Shown here: in pieces, positions 52,663 to 62,320 of the stretch | Layout of the letters: every line of letters begins with the position of its first letter | Numbering within the stretch: position 1 is the stretch's first letter | Assembly (NCBI RefSeq): GCF_901875305.1 | Contig: NZ_CABFLY010000003.1 | Span: 285,171-349,170, forward strand | Reading direction: 5' to 3' | Source of the DNA: Rothia mucilaginosa | GTDB taxonomy: Bacteria > Actinomycetota > Actinomycetes > Actinomycetales > Micrococcaceae | DNA length: 64,000 nucleotides | Notes under the pieces: model-generated | Databases searched by the model: none | The model's input: only the letters and a program-made list of their open reading frames with translations | Told to the model about the DNA's origin: nothing | Program-made: the position numbers and the translations under genes

Positions 52663-55233
52663 ATGCGTATTCCCCTGTCATGGCTGCGCGAGTTCGTGCC
52701 GGTCGCCGAGGATGCTTCGGCTGAAGATTTGATGGCAACCCTGGTGAAGGTTGGTCTGGAAGAAGAAGACGTTCACCGCCCCACCGACGAGATGTCGGGC
52801 CCGATTGTGGTAGGCCAGGTTCTCTCGATGGAACCCGAAACCCACTCCAACGGCAAGACCGTGAACTGGTGCCAGGTGCGTGTGGTTCCGGAGGGCCAGG
52901 AGCAGACCCTGACCGGCAAGGGCATCGAGCCCTCCGGCGTTCAGGGCATTATCTGCGGTGCCCACAACTTCAAGCCCGGCGACAAGGTCGTCGTGACTCT
53001 GCCCGGTGCCGTGTTGCCCGGTGGTTTCGCGATTACCGCCCGCAAGACCTACGGCCACAAGTCGGCCGGCATGATTGCCTCGACCCGCGAGCTGGGTATC
53101 GGCGACGACCACGGCGGCATTCTGGTGCTCTCGACCCTGGGCCTGGACCCCGAGGTCGGCACCGATGCGATGGAACTGCTGGGCCTGTACGACCAGGCTG
53201 CCGAGGTGAACGTGACCCCGGACCGCGGTTACGCTTTCTCCCTGCGCGGTATCGCCCGCGAGTGGTCCCACGCAACCGGAACTCCCTTCGAGGACTTTGT
53301 GCTTGCCTACGGTGAGCGCGCTCCCGAGGCGAACTCCTCCGGCCACCCGGTGGCCCTGCGCGACGACGCCCCGATTCACGGTAACCCGGGTTGCGTGCGC
53401 TTCGTGATGCGCGAGGTTTCCGGCGTGAAGGCCGAGATTCCGGTTCCGACCTGGATGTCCTCGCGTCTGCGTCTGGCCGGTGTGCGTTCGCTGTCGCTAC
53501 CCGTCGACATCTCCAACTACGTGATGCTGGAGACCGGTCAGCCCCTGCACTTCTACGATGCCGATAAGGTCCAGGGCGAAGTCGTGGTGCGCCGCGCGGT
53601 GGCCGGCGAGAAGCTGGTGACCCTGGACGGCGTGGAGCGTACCCTGCACCCCGAGGACATCGTGATTGCCGATGACTCGGGCGTGATCGGTCTGGCCGGT
53701 GTGATGGGCGGCGCCTCGACCGAGGTGACCGACTCGACCACCCGCATCCTGATTGAGGCTGCTCGTTTTGATGAGGTGTCGGTGGCTCGTACTGCTCGCC
53801 GCCACAAGCTGATTTCTGAGGCATCGAAGCGTTTTGAGCGTGGCGTTGATCCGCAGATTCAGGCAGCTGCCGCCCAGCGTGCCGTGGAGCTACTGGTCGA
53901 GCTGGCCGGCGCCCAGGCTGAGCCGGGCGTCACCGACGAGACCCTCGGTTATGAGCCGGTCGTCATCGAGCTGCCCGCCGAGTACACCGCCGGCCGCATC
54001 GGCGTGGACTACTCCCCGGAGCAGATTGAGTCGAGCCTGCGCGAGATTGGTTGCTCGATGGAGCGCACCGAGTCCGGTTACCTGGTGGCCGTTCCTTCCT
54101 GGCGCCCCGACCTGCGCGCTAAGGAAGACCTGACCGAGGAAATCGCCCGTATCGACGGCTACGAGAACATCCCCTCGACCCTGCCGGTGGCTCCCGCGGG
54201 CCGCGGCTACACCCCGGAGCAGGCAGGTAAGCGCCGCGCCCTGAACGCGCTGGCCGCCGCCGGTCTGACCGAGGTCTTCGCCTACCCCTTCGTCTCGGCT
54301 GAGGCGAACAACTTGTGGTCGGCTCCGTGGGTCAGCACCCCCGAGAACCCCGTAACCGAGGTGCCCTCGATTCGCCTGGAGAACCCGATTTCTTCGGCCG
54401 AGGGCTGGATGCGCCGTTCGCTGCTGCCCGGCCTGGTTGAGGTGCTCAAACGTAACCTTTCCCGCGGCTTTAAGAACCTGGCCATCTTCGAATCCGGCCA
54501 CGTGTTTATCCCGGGTGAGAAGCTGGGCTCTGACTCTATTCCGCCGCTGGGTGCTCGTCCTTCGGATGAGGTTCTGGCGGACCTGAACGCCGGCATCCCG
54601 AAGCAGCCCTCGTTTATTGCCGGCCTGTTCTCCGGCGCCGAGCACGAGGTGATGCCCGGTGCGGCTCCGCGTCCTTATGACTGGCGTGATGCCCTGGATG
54701 CTGTGCGTCTGGTGGCTGATGCCGTATCTGCGCCGATTACCGTGCGTAACGGCGCGCATTCCGCGTTCCACCCGGGCCGCGTGGCTGAGGTGCTGGACGC
54801 GAACGGCGAGCGCATTGGTTTTGCCGGTGAGTTGCACCCGAAGCTGCTGCAGGAGCTGAACCTGCCGGAGCGTACCTGCGCCTTCGAGCTGGATTTCTCG
54901 GCCCTGTTTGCGCACCGCGTCGAGGTGCATCAGGCTGTTTCGGTGCTGACCTACCCGGCGGCAACCCAGGATGTGGCTCTACTGGTGGACCGCGGTGTGC
55001 CCGCTTTTGAGGTGGAGCGCGTGCTGCGCGAGGGTGCTGGTGAGTTGCTGGAGGATATCCGTGTGTTCGATGATTACCGCGGTACCGGCATTGACGAGTC
55101 GAAGAAGTCCCTGGCGTTCGCGCTGCGTTTCCGGGCACCGGATCGCACTCTGACTGCGGATGAAGCTTCCGCCGCTCGAGAGGCAGCCGTGGCGGCTGCT
55201 GTTGAGCAGCTGGGCGCTGAGGCTCGCGTCTAG
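52663..55233 (+). CDS. pheT: Phenylalanyl-tRNA synthetase beta subunit
   Basis: tRNA-binding and editing subunit, 856 aa. Domains in order: an N-terminal EMAP/OB-like domain (about 40-150), B3/B4 editing domain (about 210-400), B5 (about 405-475), a catalytic-like core, and the C-terminal anticodon-binding FDX-ACB domain (from about 765, SVLTYPAATQDVALLVDRGVP). The start overlaps the end of pheS closely, and the pair is co-translated. Confidence 0.97.
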   Translation: MRIPLSWLREFVPVAEDASAEDLMATLVKVGLEEEDVHRPTDEMSGPIVVGQVLSMEPETHSNGKTVNWCQVRVVPEGQEQTLTGKGIEPSGVQGIICGAHNFKPGDKVVVTLPGAVLPGGFAITARKTYGHKSAGMIASTRELGIGDDHGGILVLSTLGLDPEVGTDAMELLGLYDQAAEVNVTPDRGYAFSLRGIAREWSHATGTPFEDFVLAYGERAPEANSSGHPVALRDDAPIHGNPGCVRFVMREVSGVKAEIPVPTWMSSRLRLAGVRSLSLPVDISNYVMLETGQPLHFYDADKVQGEVVVRRAVAGEKLVTLDGVERTLHPEDIVIADDSGVIGLAGVMGGASTEVTDSTTRILIEAARFDEVSVARTARRHKLISEASKRFERGVDPQIQAAAAQRAVELLVELAGAQAEPGVTDETLGYEPVVIELPAEYTAGRIGVDYSPEQIESSLREIGCSMERTESGYLVAVPSWRPDLRAKEDLTEEIARIDGYENIPSTLPVAPAGRGYTPEQAGKRRALNALAAAGLTEVFAYPFVSAEANNLWSAPWVSTPENPVTEVPSIRLENPISSAEGWMRRSLLPGLVEVLKRNLSRGFKNLAIFESGHVFIPGEKLGSDSIPPLGARPSDEVLADLNAGIPKQPSFIAGLFSGAEHEVMPGAAPRPYDWRDALDAVRLVADAVSAPITVRNGAHSAFHPGRVAEVLDANGERIGFAGELHPKLLQELNLPERTCAFELDFSALFAHRVEVHQAVSVLTYPAATQDVALLVDRGVPAFEVERVLREGAGELLEDIRVFDDYRGTGIDESKKSLAFALRFRAPDRTLTADEASAAREAAVAAAVEQLGAEARV

Positions 55234-55252
55234 TTGAGGCTGAGCGATGTTG

Positions 55253-55284
55253 ACGGGGTGGGGGCTTCGGCTCTCACCCCGTTT
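55253..55284 (+). terminator. Terminator of pheST
   Basis: ACGGGGTG and CACCCCGT with partial inner pairing, then TTG; moderate T-run. Confidence 0.65.
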
Positions 55285-55451
55285 GCGTGAACGCCTGCAC
55301 CTGTAGTGCTGATGGCGCATCCGCCGATTTGGTATTTGAATCTGCGTGTTTGGCCTCGTCAGGTAAAGAATAAAGTGTGAGTTTGTTCTTTTATTGGTGA
55401 TGCTTCGCGGTAATGGGTACCCTAGAAGGTAGACGATTTGAGGGAGAGATA

Positions 55452-56228
55452 ATGGCTAACCGAGAGAGCTCGCATAATCGCCGTTTGCAGAATGAAGATT
55501 CTGCAACTAATCATTCCGAGGATTTCCGCTACGAGGAGTCCGATGAGTTTGATGCTGAGTACAAAGAGTATGACGACTACGAAGAGTATGACGACGATGA
55601 GGAAAACGCCTCCCTCTTTGCGATGAGCGAGGATGAGCTGGAGGAGCGTCCCGGTGTGAACTGGCTGTCGGTGCTTTCGGCTGTCGTCGCGGTGGTCCTG
55701 GCCATTATTCTGGCGGTTGTGGGTGTGCGTTCCTTCGCCTGGGTGAATACGAATGCTAACTATGCCGGTCATAGCTGGGTGATGCAGGGAACCTACCAGG
55801 ATTTGACTCCCGACCTGATTACCAAGGAGAACGTTGCGCGGTACAAGGGCAATCTCCCTGCTGACGATGCGCTCAATGGCAAGATCTACGTGTCGAATCT
55901 GAAGGATAAGTACAAGGTCAATTCCAGCGCTACGGTGGAATTCCGTGGGTCGCAGACCGGTGACGTCCCGGCTGACTTCCCGCGTGAGGTGGACGGCTTG
56001 CTGGTTGAAAATAATGGCCAGCTTGAGGTTGTTTACACCGCCGAGAAGGGCACGTTGAAGCCCGTGACCGAGGGGCAGGTGACCGGTCATCGCGTGGCTG
56101 GCATTGCAAGTATTATCGGTGCGGTTCTGGTGTTGCTGGGCGGCATGGTGTTTGCCGTGTGGCTGAACCGTCGTTCCCGTAACGTGGAGTACGAGGACTT
56201 GGACGGTCTGGTGGATAACGAGGACTAA
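55452..56228 (+). CDS. Membrane protein with a strongly acidic N-terminus, unknown function
   Basis: A 258-aa protein I do not recognise. Residues about 20-60 are dominated by Asp, Glu and Tyr (repeated DDYEEYD-type phrases). One hydrophobic helix at about 76-100 leads into a ~120-residue extracytoplasmic domain, and a second helix at about 217-240 returns to a short acidic tail. Both ends would be cytoplasmic. ATG at 55452 follows GGGAGAG at about 55442. It lies where argC would be expected in related genomes. Confidence 0.75.
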   Translation: MANRESSHNRRLQNEDSATNHSEDFRYEESDEFDAEYKEYDDYEEYDDDEENASLFAMSEDELEERPGVNWLSVLSAVVAVVLAIILAVVGVRSFAWVNTNANYAGHSWVMQGTYQDLTPDLITKENVARYKGNLPADDALNGKIYVSNLKDKYKVNSSATVEFRGSQTGDVPADFPREVDGLLVENNGQLEVVYTAEKGTLKPVTEGQVTGHRVAGIASIIGAVLVLLGGMVFAVWLNRRSRNVEYEDLDGLVDNED

Positions 56229-56259
56229 CCGATTCGTCCGTTCAAATGATTTTGTGGGG

Positions 56260-56314
56260 GCCCGCCTCCTGCGCAGGCACGTGATGAGCGTGGCCGGTGC
56301 GGGGAGCGGGCTTT
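56260..56314 (+). terminator. Terminator after the acidic membrane protein gene
   Basis: GCCCGCCTCC and GGGGAGCGGGC pair with small bulges, followed by TTT. Confidence 0.65.
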
Positions 56315-56439
56315 CGCTATGTTTCGGGAAGCTCCGCTCTATGCATAACTCGTGAGGTTATACGTTTGGATGCGTATTTGCGAGGCGCGATGCGGCGGCT
56401 GGGGCGTACATATTGTGAGATTACGGGGCGGATTCCCCT

Positions 56440-56494
56440 ATAAATATGAGAATAATCCATATTTATGACGCATATTTATGTGTATATGTATTAT
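56440..56494 (+). promoter_or_regulatory. argR promoter with overlapping ARG-box-like repeats
   Basis: CATATTTATG occurs twice in tandem (56458-56467 and 56471-56480, 13-base period), preceded by its inverse ATAAATATG (56440-56448). They overlap -35 ATGACG (56465-56470) and the 18-base spacer to -10 TATTAT (56489-56494). ArgR operators are AT-rich ~18-base palindromes with TGNAT/ATNCA arms in pairs, so this is a good candidate for autorepression. Confidence 0.5.
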
Positions 56495-56578
56495 CTTGGG
56501 TAGAGAGGACGCTACCCGTTCCGCCGACGGATGGGAAGGTCCACACTCGTGATTGGCACCGTAGGAAGAAGAGATAAC

Positions 56579-57064
56579 ATGCCTTTCCCCTCGACCAAGA
56601 TCGCGCGTCAGGCCCGCATCGTTGAATTGCTGCAGACCCGACGTGTACGTTCCCAGGCTGAACTGGCGCAGTACCTGACCGACGACGGTATGAAGGTTAC
56701 CCAGGCCACCCTTTCCCGTGATCTTGTTGAAATTGGGGCCGAGCGTATCCGTGATGAGGGCGCTGGCCTGATTTATGCTGTCCCGAACTATCCGGCGCGC
56801 CGTGGTGGTGGTACCGCACCGGACGCCCGCATGATTTCCCTGTTTAAGGAGCTACTGATTACCGCTGAGGGTTCGGCAAACATCACGGTGTTGCGTACTC
56901 CTCCGGGGGCGGCTCAATTCATGGCCTCCTCGATTGATCAGAGCGGCATGGACGCCGTCCTGGGTACGATTGCTGGAGACGACACCGTAATAGTGATTAC
57001 CCGTGACCCCAGTGGCGGGGCTGCGCTGGCTGAAAGCTTCCTGGACTGGTCGGCAGCCCAGTAG
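56579..57064 (+). CDS. argR: Arginine repressor ArgR
   Basis: A 161-aa arginine-responsive hexameric regulator. The N-terminal winged helix has SQAELAQYLTDDGMKVTQATLSRDL (about 25-49). The C-terminal oligomerisation and arginine-binding domain has GTIAGDDTVIVI near 130. ATG at 56579 follows AGGAAGAAGAG. In related actinobacteria argR lies inside argCJBDF-R-GH between pheT and tyrS; here none of those biosynthetic genes is present in the window, so this is an orphan regulator, perhaps of arginine catabolism or uptake. Confidence 0.95.
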   Translation: MPFPSTKIARQARIVELLQTRRVRSQAELAQYLTDDGMKVTQATLSRDLVEIGAERIRDEGAGLIYAVPNYPARRGGGTAPDARMISLFKELLITAEGSANITVLRTPPGAAQFMASSIDQSGMDAVLGTIAGDDTVIVITRDPSGGAALAESFLDWSAAQ

Positions 57065-57233
57065 TGTGTGAGGGGTGTGTCTTGGGCCTTCCCGATGAAT
57101 GAATCGGTGGCTCCGGATGCACCCCCGTTGTGTGTCCGGCTCATGGTGAGTGCACCTGGATGCCGAGAGCCCGCATGAGGGCTTTAAACTACAGACGAAG
57201 ACGATACGAACAACACCGCAGGAGAACTCAACG

Positions 57234-58838
57234 ATGACTTCCACACTCCGTGACCCCTCGCAGGCTGGGCCTTCGGCCCGGAATAATATCGCCTCAATTC
57301 TGGTGGAGGCGACCGCGGCCTCCCCGCACAAGGCCGCGCTCGCGTTGCCTGTGGGGGGTGATGCCTCCGAGCCTTCCTCGTTGCTGAGCATCGGTTATGG
57401 CGAATTGGCCTCCGCAGCGGCCGAGGTGCAACGGTATCTGGGGGCCTTGGGTGTGGAATCTGGCGACCGGGTGGCCCTGTCTATGCCGAACGTGCCGCTG
57501 ATGCCTGCCCTCTACTACGGTATTGCTGCGCGCGGGGCGATTTGTGTGCCGCTCAACCCTCTGTTGTCGGGCGCGGAGCTGGAGTATCATCTGGAAGATA
57601 GCGGCGCGAAGGTGCTCTTCGCCTTTGCGGGCACTCGTCTGGCGCAGGAGGCCGCTTCGACGGTGCCGGTGAAGAACGGTTCGGTGCGGTGTGAAATTTT
57701 TGAGCCCTCCGCATCCCCCTTGGCGCCCTTTGATGGGGTGGATGGTCCGCTGGCACCCGCCGCGGTGAAGGAGCAGGATCCTGCGGTTATCCTGTATACC
57801 TCGGGTACGACCGGCCGCCCGAAGGGAGCGACCCTCAGCCACGCGAACATCCTCTCGAACGCCCGTAGCTGTGTGGAGGTTTTTGGTTTCACCGCCGAGG
57901 ACGTCATCTTTGGCGGCCTCCCTCTCTTCCACGCATTCGGCCAGACGGTATCGATGAATGCGGCTTTTGCGGCTTGCGCGACGGTGGCTTTGCTTCCGCG
58001 CTTTACGCCCGATCACGCGTTGAGCCTGGTTGAGTCAGCTGAGGTATCGGTGTTGGCGGCCGTGCCGAGTATGTATATTTCTCTTGCGGCCCTCATGGCT
58101 GAACACCCGGAGCGTTGCGCCCGCCTCCGCGGTATGGTGCGCTTCGGCATTTCGGGTGGTTCGGCTCTGCCTGCTCCGGTGCATGAGGCCTGGAAGAACC
58201 TGGCCGATTGCACCGTGTACGAGGGCTACGGCCTGAGCGAGACCTCGCCCGTGGTTTCCTTCAACCAGGCGGCCTTCGGCATGGTGCTCGGTTCGGTGGG
58301 TCGCGTCCTGCCCGGTGTGCAGGTTCAGGTGCGTGACTCCGCGGGTGTCGAGTGCCCGACGGGGGAGAGCGGCCAGCTGTGGGTGCGCGGCGAGAACGTG
58401 ATGCTCGGTTACTGGAATAACCCCGAGGCAACCGCCAGCGTGTTCGACGGTGAGTGGTTTGCAACCGGTGACGTGGCTCGCCTGGATGCCGACGGCAATA
58501 TCTTTATTGTGGACCGCATCAAGGACATGGTGCTACGCAACGGATACTCGGTGTACCCGCGCGAGATTGAGGATGTGCTGTACACCCACGATTCGGTGCA
58601 GTCTGTAGCGGTGCTGGGCGTGCCGGATGAGCGCGTGGGAGAGGAGATTGTGGCCGTCGTGGTGTTGCGGGCTGGAGCCGACTGGGGTGTGGTGCAGGCG
58701 GAGCTCAATGCGCTGGCCCGAAGTCGCCTTGCGGCCTACAAGTATCCGCGTCGATACGTGGCGGTGGATGCGATGCCTCTGGGACCGACCGGAAAGATTC
58801 TGAAGAGGGATTTGCGTTCGAAGCTGGCGGAGTCCTAA
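57234..58838 (+). CDS. AMP-forming acyl-CoA ligase (long-chain fatty-acid type)
   Basis: Activates a carboxylic acid to an adenylate and then the CoA thioester. The P-loop-like LYTSGTTGRPKGAT motif is near 183, YEGYGLSETSPV near 330, GEWFATGDVARLD near 410 and the C-terminal catalytic Lys in PTGKILKRDL near 525. The 534-aa length fits medium/long-chain FadD-type ligases; the substrate cannot be set. ATG at 57234 has AGGAG at 57220-57224, 9-base spacing. The frame is open 84 bases further up without support. Confidence 0.9.
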   Translation: MTSTLRDPSQAGPSARNNIASILVEATAASPHKAALALPVGGDASEPSSLLSIGYGELASAAAEVQRYLGALGVESGDRVALSMPNVPLMPALYYGIAARGAICVPLNPLLSGAELEYHLEDSGAKVLFAFAGTRLAQEAASTVPVKNGSVRCEIFEPSASPLAPFDGVDGPLAPAAVKEQDPAVILYTSGTTGRPKGATLSHANILSNARSCVEVFGFTAEDVIFGGLPLFHAFGQTVSMNAAFAACATVALLPRFTPDHALSLVESAEVSVLAAVPSMYISLAALMAEHPERCARLRGMVRFGISGGSALPAPVHEAWKNLADCTVYEGYGLSETSPVVSFNQAAFGMVLGSVGRVLPGVQVQVRDSAGVECPTGESGQLWVRGENVMLGYWNNPEATASVFDGEWFATGDVARLDADGNIFIVDRIKDMVLRNGYSVYPREIEDVLYTHDSVQSVAVLGVPDERVGEEIVAVVVLRAGADWGVVQAELNALARSRLAAYKYPRRYVAVDAMPLGPTGKILKRDLRSKLAES

Positions 58839-58913
58839 GAGCACAGAGCCCTAAAAGCACCGGCTCCTAAGAACCGGAGGGTCCTAAGCCCCGGTGCTTC
58901 CCGGGCCTCACAA

Positions 58914-58950
58914 CCCCGGCCTCCTCACATGAGGAAGCGGCCGGGGCTTT
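58914..58950 (+). terminator. Terminator of the acyl-CoA ligase gene
   Basis: CCCCGGCC and GGCCGGGG with an inner CTC/GAG stem, then TTT. Confidence 0.8.
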
Positions 58951-59118
58951 GTACGTGAACCTCGCGTCAATCTCACGTCGACGCCGACTAATGCGGGTGA
59001 CAGGCAGGCGTGTAGAGGAAAAAAGGGCAGGAACAGAGTAGAATTCTCTAGGCGGCCTGTGCCGCAGCAGACGATTCCGGGCCGTTCGGGCCCGACGCCA
59101 CCCCACGAAAGAGAGAGC

Positions 59119-59670
59119 ATGAGCGTTCCCGCTTCTGAGGCTACCCCCATCGAACAGCGCATCCCCGCGGCCTGTGCCACGATTCAGGATTACCCGCACG
59201 AGGGCATCCTCTTCTACGATGTGACGACTCTCTTCGCCAATCCTGAGGTGTTTAAGGCCTGCATCGATGAGCTGGCGCACCGGTTCGATGGTGAGTTTGA
59301 TGTGGTTGCCGGTGTGGAGGCTCGCGGTTTTCTGCTGGCATCGGCCCTGGCTTACGCTACGGGCAAGGGCATTATGACGATTCGTAAGGCCGGCAAGTTG
59401 CCCCGCGAGACTTACCGTGAGGAGTACGCGCTCGAGTACGGTACTGCGGCTATCGAGATTCACTGTAGCGACTTTGCGCCGGGTACCCGTGTGCTAATCC
59501 TGGACGATATCCTGGCGACCGGCGGCACCTTGGAGGCGGCGGTGAAGCTCGTGGAGCGTGCCAAGCTTAAAGTGGCTGGTGTGGCGGCCCTGCTGGAGCT
59601 AGACGGCTTGGGTGGCCGCGAGGCGCTGGCCGGCTATCGTGTTGAGACTCTGAGCTTGGTTTCTGAGTAG
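59119..59670 (+). CDS. apt: Adenine phosphoribosyltransferase
   Basis: Salvages adenine to AMP; it can reuse the adenine released by MtnN. The PRPP-binding signature VLILDDILATGGT is at about 125-137, and GVEARGFLLASALA near 67 is typical of Apt. 183 aa. ATG at 59119 follows GAAAGAGAGAG. A TAGAAT at 59039-59044 may be its -10. Confidence 0.95.
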   Translation: MSVPASEATPIEQRIPAACATIQDYPHEGILFYDVTTLFANPEVFKACIDELAHRFDGEFDVVAGVEARGFLLASALAYATGKGIMTIRKAGKLPRETYREEYALEYGTAAIEIHCSDFAPGTRVLILDDILATGGTLEAAVKLVERAKLKVAGVAALLELDGLGGREALAGYRVETLSLVSE

Positions 59671-59737
59671 CGGTTCTGGGCTGCGGCCTGATAGCGGATT
59701 CCGCACTACTTCTTTCTGCTGTAGAAGGCAGAGTCAA

Positions 59738-59772
59738 AGGTGCCCTTTCCGATGCTTTCGGGAGGGGCACCT
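59738..59772 (+). terminator. Probable terminator of apt
   Basis: AGGTGCCC and GGGCACCT with partial inner TCC/GGA pairing; no T-run. Confidence 0.5.
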
Positions 59773-59904
59773 CGTCGTCTGGCCGGCCTCTTTGAGAGCC
59801 GTCATATTTCTGGGCTCGAGAGCCCATCCTGTAGAATAGTGACCCGTATTTTTAGGTACCGGTTACGGCGCCGCACTGAGACGCACGATGTTTAAGGAGC
59901 TTGC

Positions 59905-62199
59905 GTGTCATCTGAATCCCAGTCCCACCGGCCCGAGGAATCCTCGATGGCTGAGCAGCTATTTGCCGAGCAGATGGCTGCTGAGCGTGAGTACGTGTCC
60001 CGCGTATACGCTCGTCTGGATGAGCTACGCGAAGAGACCGCTCAGAAGTTGGCGGATGTGCGTAAGAACCAGGCGGTGGGCGGGCACCAGAACCGTTCGG
60101 AGCGCGATTCTTTCGCGACCTATTACGAGGATCGTCTGGCTCAGCTGAACGCCGTGGATTCTCGTTTGACTTTCGGTCGCCTGGACATGGACCGTGAGGG
60201 TGCTGATGCGGTGCGCTACATCGGACGCATCGGCATTACCGACGGAAATCAGCGTCGCCTTCTCATGGACTGGCGCGCCCCCGAGGCGGGTACGTTCTAC
60301 CAGGCGACTGCTTTCCAGCCGATGGGTGTGCGCCGCCGCCGCCATCTGATGCTTGAGGGCCGCATTGTCGCGAATATTGAGGACGAGGTCTTCGATGAGG
60401 CCATGCTGGAGGATTCGGAGGCCCTGCACGGTGAGGGCGCTCTGCTGGCGGCGTTGAATAAGAAGCGTACCGGCCGCATGGGCGATATCGTGGCGACCAT
60501 TCAGGCCGAGCAGGATGCAATCATCCGCTCGGAGCTGCCGGGCGTGCGCGTGGTCCAGGGTGGTCCCGGTACCGGTAAGACCGCTGTGGCGCTGCATCGT
60601 GCGGCGTATCTGCTGTATACGAACCGTGAGCGCCTGTCGAAGGCTGGAGTGCTGGTGGTTGGTCCGTCGAATTCGTTCATGTGGTATATCGAGCGTGTGC
60701 TTCCGTCGCTGGGTGAGACCGGCGTGGTGATGTCTTCGTTGGCGACCCTGTACCCGGGTCTGCGCGCTGTGCCTGAGGAAGACCGTGCAGTGGCCGCTCT
60801 GAAGGGCGATTTGCGCATGGTCAAGGTTATTAAGCGTGCGGTGGCGGATCGTCAGAAGGTGCCGGCTCAGGTTCAGCGTCTGAATGTTGAGGGAACGGAT
60901 GTCGAGCTGACTCCCGAGATGGTGCGTTCGGCTCGTTCTCGCGCTCGCTCGACCGGCAAGCCGCACAACGAGGCTCGCGAGACCTTCGTGAAGATTCTGT
61001 TGAAGGAGCTGACCGCTAAGCTGGATAATCAGCTGAACCGTGCGGCGGGCCGCGTGGTGGAGCGCCCGTACCTGCAGGATGATGTGCGCGCCTCCTTGGA
61101 TGTGCGCCGCGCCCTGAATCTGGCGTGGATGCCGCTCTCGCCCGAGACCCTGTTGCGTTCGTTGTTCTCGAAGCCTCATTACCTGGAGTCTGCGACCCGC
61201 GAGTTGTCGAAGGCTGAGCGTGCTCTGCTGGCTCGCCCGGCGGACGCTCCCTTTACCGAGGCCGATGTCCCCCTGTTGGATGAAGCTGCTGAGCTTTTGG
61301 GTGATTTTTCGAAGGTGACCGGTGCGGCTGCGGCGGCTCGTGCTACGGCGGAGCATCGTGCGAACCTTGAGAATGCGGCGAAGGCGCTGGAGAATGTTCA
61401 CCAGTCGCTGGAGGATATTGGCGCTGATGGCGTGATTACTCCTGAGCAGATTGCGATGATGAATGAGGTTCGTGGCGAGCGTATGACTGCTGCGGCTGCG
61501 GCTTCTGCTGATCGTACGTGGGCGTATGGCCATATTGTGGTGGATGAGGCGCAGGAGCTCTCACCCATGCAGTGGCGTCTGCTGATGCGTCGTTGCCCGA
61601 TGAAGTCGTTTACGATTGTGGGCGATATTGCTCAGGCTTCTTCTGCTGCGGCTGCATCCTCGTGGTCGCAGGCATTGGAGCCGTTTGTGAAGGAGCGTTT
61701 CACTTTGGAAGAACTGACGATTAATTACCGTACTCCGGCTCAGATTGCTGAGGCGGCGGTGTCGGTTGCTCAGGCTGCTGGTTATGAGGTGTCTGCGCCT
61801 CGTGCTGTGCGTGAGGGCAAGTGGCCTCCGCTGATTTATGAGGTTGCCCCCGATGCCGTGGTGGAACAAACCGTGTCCGTGGTGAGCGATGAGGTTGCCC
61901 AGTCCGGCGGCGCGCTTATCGGCGTGATTTGCCCGCCGAGCCTGTACCTTGAGACGGCTCGGGCCGTGGCTCGTGCGCACGCCGATCGCACGGGTACCGC
62001 GCAGACGGCGTTGGAGAATCAGGTGCTGGTTCTGACTCCGTGGGAGGCGAAGGGTCTGGAGTTTGATGTTGTGGTGATTGTTGAGCCGCAGCAGCTGATT
62101 GATGATGCTGATGGTGCTGTGGGTGATTTGTACGTGTCGATGACTCGTCCGACTCAGCGCCTGCACATGGTGGGTTCGCGGATGCCCGCGGGCTTGTAG
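59905..62199 (+). CDS. helD: HelD-type superfamily 1 ATPase (RNA polymerase recycling factor)
   Basis: A 764-aa UvrD-like motor. An N-terminal antiparallel coiled coil (about 15-60) without the long class I arm resembles the actinobacterial class II HelD that removes stalled RNA polymerase from DNA. Walker A QGGPGTGKTA is near 219, the DEAQELSPMQW box near 549, and GDIAQ and the final LYVSMTRPTQRLH motif near 735-750. GTG at 59905 has AAGGAG at 59892 upstream. Distinguished from UvrD/Rep by the coiled coil and the LLMDWRAPEAGTFYQAT segment. Rifampicin-protection activity of some homologues cannot be judged here. Confidence 0.87.
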   Translation: MSSESQSHRPEESSMAEQLFAEQMAAEREYVSRVYARLDELREETAQKLADVRKNQAVGGHQNRSERDSFATYYEDRLAQLNAVDSRLTFGRLDMDREGADAVRYIGRIGITDGNQRRLLMDWRAPEAGTFYQATAFQPMGVRRRRHLMLEGRIVANIEDEVFDEAMLEDSEALHGEGALLAALNKKRTGRMGDIVATIQAEQDAIIRSELPGVRVVQGGPGTGKTAVALHRAAYLLYTNRERLSKAGVLVVGPSNSFMWYIERVLPSLGETGVVMSSLATLYPGLRAVPEEDRAVAALKGDLRMVKVIKRAVADRQKVPAQVQRLNVEGTDVELTPEMVRSARSRARSTGKPHNEARETFVKILLKELTAKLDNQLNRAAGRVVERPYLQDDVRASLDVRRALNLAWMPLSPETLLRSLFSKPHYLESATRELSKAERALLARPADAPFTEADVPLLDEAAELLGDFSKVTGAAAAARATAEHRANLENAAKALENVHQSLEDIGADGVITPEQIAMMNEVRGERMTAAAAASADRTWAYGHIVVDEAQELSPMQWRLLMRRCPMKSFTIVGDIAQASSAAAASSWSQALEPFVKERFTLEELTINYRTPAQIAEAAVSVAQAAGYEVSAPRAVREGKWPPLIYEVAPDAVVEQTVSVVSDEVAQSGGALIGVICPPSLYLETARAVARAHADRTGTAQTALENQVLVLTPWEAKGLEFDVVVIVEPQQLIDDADGAVGDLYVSMTRPTQRLHMVGSRMPAGL

Positions 62200-62320
62200 C
62201 CGTATCCTTGCATCCGCCGTCGGGCGTTTGTTCTGAGCGTTTGTGATGGTGCGGTGCTAGGCTTGTTACATATTTTGTTCGAGCGCCTTTGGGCGTTGTT
62301 ACCTTGTGAATGGGAGAAGC

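Larger units (their letters stand above)
56229..56578 (+). other. argR upstream region
   Basis: 350 bases without a gene: a terminator (56260-56314), then an AT-rich stretch with CATATTTATG repeats and the argR promoter (56440-56494). AGGAAGAAGAG just before argR is its ribosome-binding site. Confidence 0.65.
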
